The translations under genes were made by a program, and so were the position numbers. A stretch of 64,000 bases of DNA from Trileptium ribeirensis (lineage: Eukaryota > Nematoda > Enoplea > Enoplida > Thoracostomopsidae), in assembly GCA_030248225.1 (NCBI GenBank), contig JASANE010030200.1:1-64000 (forward strand), in the 5' to 3' direction. A model generated the notes under the pieces. That model was given only the letters and a program-made list of their open reading frames with translations. It ran no database searches and had not been told where the DNA came from. Shown one piece after another: positions 57,350-64,000 of this stretch (positions within the stretch are counted from its first letter, which is position 1; each line of letters begins with the position of its first letter).

Positions 57350-57546
57350 AACACAACCCGAGACCATATCGATGGAATACAAGGATTTCACATGAATGCA
57401 GTGGATTCTGTGCACCCACTCACTACTGCCACGGCTGCCGAAAAACGCTGTGGCCGTTGTGTAGTGCCTCAGTCAGCATATCTGAATTTAAACCTTATAA
57501 CCTTGCAAGTGTAAGTAATCAATCTGGTCGCGGCACTGTTGTGTAG

Positions 57547-57946
57547 AATTAGTTGGAAGACAAACGGAAGCACTTGACACCAGAGCTCAAATATCCCTCG
57601 TATCTTCATCTGTTGTACGAGACCTATGCGGTACCACGGCGTCTGGCGTTGCTGTCAGTGGTCCAACAAAATCGGCAAGCGGACTCGCTATACCAATAGT
57701 GGAATATGTACCGTTGAAGGCAACGTTAGGAGCTTAAACGTTCCAAGAACCTATGGCAGTGAAAAGTCACGAATGATCGAGCAAAATCAGATATCTGCCG
57801 TGGATATTGTAGTTGCGCCGACATTAGTGAACATAGCGAAGGATAGACGACTACCAGTCCGGGTATTGAATCCTGGGCTATGTCCTGTAGGTATTCACAA
57901 AAGGAAGGCGAATTGCGGTTGGAACGCTAAAGCTTATACTTTTTGA
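57547..57946 (+). pseudogene. Retropepsin-like protease remnant
   Basis: LVGRQTEALDTRAQISLVSSSVV (57550 onward) matches the DTGA(Q) active-site region of retroelement aspartic proteases, with the Gly changed to Arg. After a frameshift near 57725 the frame continues LNVPRTYGSEKSRMIEQNQI and VRVLNPGLCPVGIHKRKANC. It lies directly downstream of the gag remnant in the same orientation. No reverse transcriptase follows, so the element is truncated. Confidence 0.65.
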
Positions 57947-57949
57947 TTA

Positions 57950-58656
57950 AAAATAAAATTATCATTTTCTATCTGAAATCTCAGTTTAAATGACGAAGTT
58001 TCGTTCTGCTGTATATACATATCACACGTCCAGTTGCAACGGCGGCCAGTCTTAGCTCGCGCCTTTATTATTCAGTGGTTGATTCTGTTAAAAGTTAGTT
58101 TTTTTCAGAATAAACAGAACTTTTGGATCGTCCGCATCAGCGCATTTTGCTTTTGATTTTTATAGTTGCGATATTTGATTTTACATCTAGTTCCGAATGA
58201 ACGTCAGCGCGGCTAACGCCCACACGTTAGCAAAATCGTCTCTTTTCGAGACAATTTGCCTCCCAGACAACTTAATCCCAAGCTGTTAGCGTTTTGACTC
58301 CATTCCTTATCTCCCAACCTGTTGGCTAAAAATGAATTCTAATTTATTGGATTTTATTTATTAATTAATCATTTAAATATTAATTAATGTTTACTTATTA
58401 TATTAGTATAAATTATTAATATTAAGCATTGTAACTTGGTTTCCCGTCCAGACATACATATAAATAATAAATCTATACTTATATATTAAATTATATTACT
58501 TTATTATATATATATTTAATATAAATAATTTCTATAAATATATAATTATAATAAATTTATAATTAAGTTATTAATATTTATTTAATAAATATATGAATAT
58601 ATTCCAGTTTTAACATTAAATTTATAAACATACGGCTGACACATATATAAATATAC
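57950..58656. other. Unassigned, extremely AT-rich toward the right
   Basis: 58330-58620 is almost pure A/T (TTAATTAATC, ATATATATATT). No gene. The composite MITE inserted at its edge. Confidence 0.6.
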
Positions 58657-59809
58657 CAGGGAGTGACCGGAATTCCGGTTCCGGCGAAAATCGTGTTCCG
58701 GTTGCGGTTCCGGCAAAGGGCAAAGACCATACCGGAACCGGAATTCCGGTTTAAAATTTGTGTTTGAAATTTTCCACGTTTTTTACTTCATCCTGTAATC
58801 CAAACATATGTAATATATATTATACAATGATCAAGCTCCAATACAACCAAACAAAAGAAAAGATTAACTAACCAATTTGCCGTGTGAAACGTAACTAGGG
58901 CACATAATTTGAGCAGGAATTTTTCATAATAACCTGCAGGAGTTTGTTAAATCAAAGCCAGGTCGATGCTTGTAGCAGCTATTTTACACATCCAGAAGTC
59001 TGTGGGATACGTTTGAATTAAACCGGTCCAACTCGGTAACAGAGTATGGCTTACGCAGAAGTACGTAGGGTATGCTTGGCTAACATAAATTGCGTCGAAC
59101 ACCCGCCAGTGCGCTTGTGAACCTGGTAAATCAATCAGTCTATATTGAAGTAAACTAACGTTATCTGCAACGCAGCTAGAAACTAATTTCTTGGCAATGA
59201 ACTGTATTTATTGAAACTGCGAGCAGTATCATAGTTTGTCTCATTTATAGCATTATGATTAGAAAGTTATCATCATTATCATCTAACTGACGGGCGCTGT
59301 TGGCACAACGTTAGCCTAAACAGTGTCTCTATCGCCTGATCAGAAAATTACCTTCTATGTATCATTTTCTTTTAGAATTATATAAACCAGTAATTACAAG
59401 TTTCCTACAGAACATGTAACAAACATATGTGTAGTAAAGGGAGGCGACTAAAGACAGAGCGAAAGTGTTTATTCTACGCTCTATGCAAGCATACTTAGTT
59501 ACAAATACATTCAATTTGACGCAGTGTACGCAAGGGTGTATAGTGGAAGACATTTTTTTGCTCTTGGTGTCCAAAAACCGACATATTGACCAATAAATAA
59601 CCATTATTAGCTTCCTCAGTCTCTTTAAAGTTTCGGAAAGGTACTGATGCCATTGCAATACATTTAGTTTAATGTGAATGTTATTTTAATTACATTTCAA
59701 ATCTACTATACCTTCATGTCTTCGTTTATCTGTTTTACTATATATAAGTTTCGAAGACCAGGTTCGAGATCCGGGTTAAATGGATGGTTCCGGTTCCTAT
59801 TATTCCCTG
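58657..59809 (-). mobile_element. hAT-type MITE, copy 4 (inner full-length copy)
   Basis: 1153 bp with both termini, similar to copies 2 and 3 throughout. It shares its left end with the composite element. Confidence 0.9.
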
Positions 59810-60465
59810 CTAATCAATAGTTGATTAGTAATTAGGTAATTAATTAACTAATCAGCATATTTTTAACATCTCCGAATAGTAGTGAACACCAGATTTATAA
59901 TCAGCACGGCGAAATGTAATATACGCACCAAAATAAAAGCTTAACAATAATTATTCATTAAAAAATACAGTAATTTTTTAAATGCTAAAAATGGCTGACA
60001 CGCTTAACTAATTAGTTAATTACTAATTAACTAAAACAAATTTTCACAAAATCTATATCTCTTGCACCTGTCCGATACTAAGTCTTTCAAACGAAAAAAG
60101 TTTTCAGAACGTAGTGACACGTAATTCCTCAAAATTGAAGGCGCGAAATTATTTTGCTATTCTATCAAGAGTAATTGATTATCAGAACTTAGTGGATATT
60201 GTGTGTTGCAGGGGTGAAATCTTTTAAATTCCGTCTGTGTGTGTGTGATCGGCCATAACTCGGGAACGACTTAACCTATTTTCATGATCTTGCGCTCATT
60301 CGAACCGGCATAGTCGATTAACCGTATCCACGAGCCTTTTTGATTTAAGGTCTGGTTCCCTGGTCAGGGGTCGAAAAGTGGGTTTTTGGCCCATTTTACC
60401 CAATTTTAGTACCCTTCACGGAATCAAGATTATTTTTATCTTAATTTTAGAATTGTTTTCCTATT
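59810..60465. other. Passenger DNA of the composite MITE
   Basis: Begins with an imperfect palindrome (AATCAATAGTTGATTAG). It includes AGTCTTTCAAACGAAAAAAG, like 55875-55895, and CTCATTCGAACCGGCATAGTCGAT, like 4965-4990. It appears to be a piece of an old dispersed repeat captured between two MITE copies. Confidence 0.5.
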
Positions 60466-61128
60466 TGCAACGCAGCCAGAAACTGCTTTCTTGGCAATGA
60501 ACTGTATTTATTGAAACTGTGCGAGCAGCATCACAGTGTGTCTCATTTGTAGCATTCTGATTAGAAACTTATTATCATTATGATCTAACTGACGGGCACT
60601 GTTTGTTCAACGCTAGCCTAAAAAGTGTCTCTGACCACTGATCAGAAAATTACCTTCTACCTGTCATTTACTCTCAGAATCATATAAACCAATAATTTTA
60701 AGTTTCCTACAGAAGAACATGCAACAAACGTATGTGCAGTAAAGGGAGGCGACTGGAGACAGAGCGAAAGTGTGTATTCTACGCTCCAAGCTTTGTAAAC
60801 ACATTCGATTTGACGCAATATACGCAATGGTGTATAGTGGAAGACATTTTTTGCTCTGAATGTCAAAAAACGGACATATATATTTGATCGATAAACATTA
60901 TTAGCTTCTTCAGGCTCTTTAAAGTTTCAGAAAGGCAATAATACCATCGCAATACATTAAGTTTAATGTAAAGTTGTGCATTATTTTTAATGCATTTTAA
61001 ATCCACTATACCTTCATTTCTTCCCTCATCTGTTTTACTGTATATAAATTTCGAAGACCATGTTCCGGTTCCGGATCCGGTTTAAATGGACGATTCCGGT
61101 TGCTGGTTCCGGTTCCGGTTATTCCCTG
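60466..61128 (-). mobile_element. hAT-type MITE, copy 5 (right half only)
   Basis: Corresponds to about 49430-50078 of copy 3, from TGCAACGCAG to the terminal CCCTG. The left half is absent. Confidence 0.88.
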
Positions 61129-61981
61129 AAATATACCTATATATATATAACTATAATTTATGATATTTTCTTATATATAGATATGTATTTATATATGTAG
61201 AAATTTAATATTGGTGTACGTTATATAAATAATAATTATAATTGTATAAACTAATATTGTATGAATATTCTCACAAATTTATGTTAATACAAATTATATT
61301 GCTAACCACTAGTAAGCCTTGTCTAAATGTATCTATATCGTCATGTATACCAACCACTCGTCTGGTATCACCAGAATTCAAGTCGGCTACCAAAGGCGAA
61401 TTCGACGCTTCTGCCATAATTCGTCAGCCGTATAATTATAAATGTCTGTAATATAAAGAAATAACATAAAATTACAAGTGTGATGTTAACCGAAACTATG
61501 AGTACGTACCTACAATAAATTACTACAAGGCTTAATGAATTTGCTTTACGTATTTACTAGAACAATCTTAAAGCAATGTGTCACAACAGTACATGCGTCG
61601 TTCCTTTAGATCTCCGGAGAACCGGGGAAGCTCCAGTACCACGACAAGGCCGGTCCCTAACATGAAAAAATGACCGGATCACGATGTTACCATCGTGATA
61701 GGAACGTCCGACTTCACTGGAGGATGCAGACACCAAGACACAAAAACCGTAACAAAAAACTTTGTATTATAATTAGGTCAATTCGAAATTATCTTAATTA
61801 AAGAAAGAAAAGTGTTAGCCACGTGGCCAACTAAATAGTGCAAAAGGCAACGTCATGTTCATGTTAAACTTATTGGTGAACTAACTATATTTACGTAATA
61901 ACTATATAATATTAACAAAATTTTAATATTGAATTTATATGTTTTTTATTATAATCATAGACAGATTTATTAATATATCTT
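61129..61981. other. Unassigned AT-rich DNA with a palindrome
   Basis: No gene recognised. 61678-61699 is a perfect hairpin: ATCACGATG and CATCGTGAT with a TTAC loop. Flanking 61610-61740 is more GC-rich than the rest. Confidence 0.55.
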
Positions 61982-62953
61982 CAGGAAGTAACCGGAATAT
62001 TGGCGAAAATCGTGTCCCGGTTGCGGTTTCGGCATAAGGCAAAAGCTATATATACCGGAATTCCTGTTTAAAATGTCAACATTTTTTGCTTCATCTGTGG
62101 TCCAGTCATACGTTATACATAGACAATGATCAAGTTCCAAAACTGGGAAAATTACCTTGTGCAACATAAGTAGGACGCAATTTCAGTAAGTATTTTTGAG
62201 GTTCACCCGGCAGGAGTTTATTTACAAAACAAAGCTAGGTCAATGCTTGTAGCAGCTTGCCTATTCCGAAATCTGTGGTATATGTTAGAATTAAACCGGT
62301 TCAACTTTATAAATAGATTGTTTATTAGATTTAATAGATTGAATATGGATTATTGAAGTAGGTACTTAGCTGTAAGTTTGGCTAAAATAGTTGCGTGAAG
62401 CACCAGGCAGCGCGCTTGTAAAATTTGTGATCAGTCTACTTTGGAGTAAAGTAACACATCTGCAAAGCTGCCAGAAACTGAGTTCTTGGAAACGAACTGT
62501 ATATATTCAAACTGTTCGAGGAGTCATTATAGTTGTAATTATTTATAGCACTATATAAATTATAGTATATCTTTTTATTTTCTTTTAGAACCACATAAAC
62601 CAATAATTTCAAGTTTCCCACGGAATAGCATGTAACGAACGTATATCTAGTAAAGGCAGGTAATTGGAGACAGAGGAAAATTGTGTAATCTGCGTTACAA
62701 GAACATTCATACTGGCTCAGTTTACGCAAAACTGTACAGCTTAAGGCATTTTCAGCTAGTAGTCCAAAAAACCGGCATCTTGATCCATAAATAAATATTT
62801 TAGCTTCCTTAGCCTCTTCCAAGTTCGGTAGAGGTAATAATGTCATCGCAAAAATTTTATTTTTAATATATATATTTTCAGTCCACACTGCCTTCATTTC
62901 GTCATTCATCTGTTTTGCTATATATGTTTCGAAGACCAGGTTCCAGATCCGGT
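61982..62953 (-). mobile_element. hAT-type MITE, copy 6 (degraded, right end lost)
   Basis: Starts CAGGAAGTAACCGG and follows the same order as the other copies, with many substitutions and deletions, to CGAAGACCAGGTTCCAGATCCGGTTT. The right terminus and target duplication are missing. It is the oldest copy in the window by appearance. Confidence 0.8.
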
Positions 62954-63062
62954 TTGGTACGGGCCTCTGATGCGGACTCGGCACCTCCAGCCGTGCGCTT
63001 TGATGCACAACACCGTAAGATTCAAACCAGAAAAGTGGAACCGTCCTTTAGCCCATCTAGGT

Positions 63063-63283
63063 TTACGGATCGAAGTTTAAGGGTTTCAAAGGCCTCCGAC
63101 AGGTTGGGGTTATCTTTTTATGACCGTCTAGTTTTAATTTTCTGTCGGGTTTAATGACGTGAACACAATGATGGATGTCATGCTCATCGGAAAATTTTTC
63201 GCAATTTCCGCAGGTTACTGTACGCAATATGGGCACAGCGGGCTCGTACCGACTCAAATTAAACCCTAGAATCCGGGGAGCCT
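63063..63283 (-). CDS. Possible CCHC-like coding fragment
   Basis: An open frame after an acceptor-like TATATTTAG reads NLSRYEPAVPILRTVTCGNC, then EKFSDEHDIHHCVHVIKPDR, and ends TAA at 63063-63065. Cys and His are spaced CX2CX6HX4C, close to the knuckle of retroelement ORF1/gag proteins but two residues longer in the middle. It may be a host exon or transposon piece. Function unknown. Confidence 0.3.
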
Positions 63284-64000
63284 AAATATAATATTTATAT
63301 ACAATAAATTAATTAAAATAAATTTAATTCAGCCAAATGCCCATTTTTAGAATTTACTGCCGGTTATGCCTTAATAAGTCCGTGGATCCCGGAGTTATGT
63401 GGCGTAACCTTAAAGATCCCCAATTCCGAGAATTTAGATTAACATTTAAAAATTCCTCTTATCAGTTAAAATTTACCAGTGAGGCTGAACACTGGTAACT
63501 GATATTTTATTTCTGCACTGCAGTTTTCCAGCATCTTCTATGAAAATTAACATTGGTAAACTAATATTTAGGTAATTTTACTAATAAGTTTCTGAAACTT
63601 GCCTCAATTACTGTTCGCTGCACGGCGAACACCACAATTTGGGAAATTTTTCACAGGCGCGGGCAGTTGGGACGGGTTCCGTAAAATACAACATTTTCTA
63701 CCTTTCCTACCTACTTTCTCTCTATCGTATTGCGCGTAGTCATGCCATATTTTCACAAACTGAATAAGTTCAGGAATCGCACAGGCTATAGGCAGTTCGC
63801 GGATCGGGAATAGTAAGGTATCCCAAAATGCCTCACCAAACCCGGCCGGATATACATATACACAGGGACATAAAACGATATCAATGGTACAATTTCACAA
63901 TCAATACAATATTGTAATAAATACGCAATGACTATAAATGGTGGGTGGGCAAGGCACCAAATCCGATCGACCAGTGACAACTTATCAATATACATAGAAA
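63284..64000. other. Unassigned intergenic DNA
   Basis: No recognised gene, repeat or RNA structure. Confidence 0.5.

Larger units (their letters stand above)
58657..61128 (-). mobile_element. Composite hAT-type MITE with passenger DNA
   Basis: The outer ends CAGGGAGTGACCGG (58657) and CCGGTTATTCCCTG (61128) are flanked by the same 8 bp, AAATATAC (58649-58656 and 61129-61136). Inside are a complete copy (58657-59809), 656 bp of unrelated DNA (59810-60465), and the right half of a second copy (about 60466-61128). The inner end at 59809 is followed by CTAATCAA, which does not match the left flank, so the outer ends define the insertion. Confidence 0.85.

Noticed and set aside
1..64000. tRNA, rRNA or other structured RNA genes
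   Set aside because: No A-box/B-box pair with a cloverleaf and no rRNA-like conserved block was found by eye. A tRNAscan or Rfam search would be needed to exclude weak cases.

Overview
This window is eukaryotic, intron-bearing, AT-rich intergenic DNA packed with transposable elements. The element mix is a LOA/R1-like LINE with endonuclease, reverse transcriptase and RNase H, a BEL/Pao LTR element, a Merlin transposon, hAT-type MITEs, and gypsy-like LTR elements with very long LTRs. It points to a metazoan, most likely an arthropod and plausibly an insect. The species cannot be named from the sequence. Only one host gene is recognisable: the 3' coding part of the SNARE gene YKT6 (minus strand, about 15.4-16.2 kb). 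Three other short minus-strand stretches look like exons or broken exons of unknown genes. Layout: 1-9.1 kb is mostly unassigned AT-rich DNA, with an inverted pair of a roughly 23-bp minisatellite (1.3-2.6 kb) and a decayed SGNH-hydrolase-like ORF among TCTCCACTCC/GGCTC repeats (7.2-8.8 kb). 9.15-15.2 kb is a nearly full-length LINE with an intact 1217-codon ORF2 and an ORF1 broken by one nucleotide in a 9-G run. 15.4-16.2 kb is YKT6. 16.5-21.4 kb is bounded by inverted repeats and carries a 173-bp tandem repeat; a hAT MITE sits inside it. 21.4-30 kb is intergenic with small repeats and exon-like fragments. 30.1-31.0 kb is a decayed Merlin transposase. 31.2-32.5 kb is a decayed second LINE reverse transcriptase. 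33.4-39.2 kb is a complete but decayed BEL/Pao element with both LTRs and a GGGGG target duplication. It landed inside the gag gene of a minus-strand gypsy-like element (32.7-41.0 kb). 41.2-55.5 kb is a stack of long LTR copies: the upstream ones are in minus orientation and the last is in plus orientation. Inside the stack are hAT MITEs, another CAGGG MITE and a 331-bp tandem array. 56.2-57.95 kb is a plus-strand gag/protease remnant of the same family, so two related elements lie head to head. 58.6-61.1 kb is a composite hAT MITE, and 62.0-62.95 kb is a degraded copy. How the parts work together: there is no operon-like or pathway context. The LINE could still supply active ORF2 protein. The MITEs, satellites and LTRs are passengers of enzymes not encoded here. 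The most unusual observations are two. First, LINE ORF1 contains a tandem series of hairpins with a conserved bulged inner stem, including one compensatory base-pair change, and unrelated but exactly complementary outer arms. Second, a short LTR motif has changed in concert at four sites between neighbouring LTR copies.
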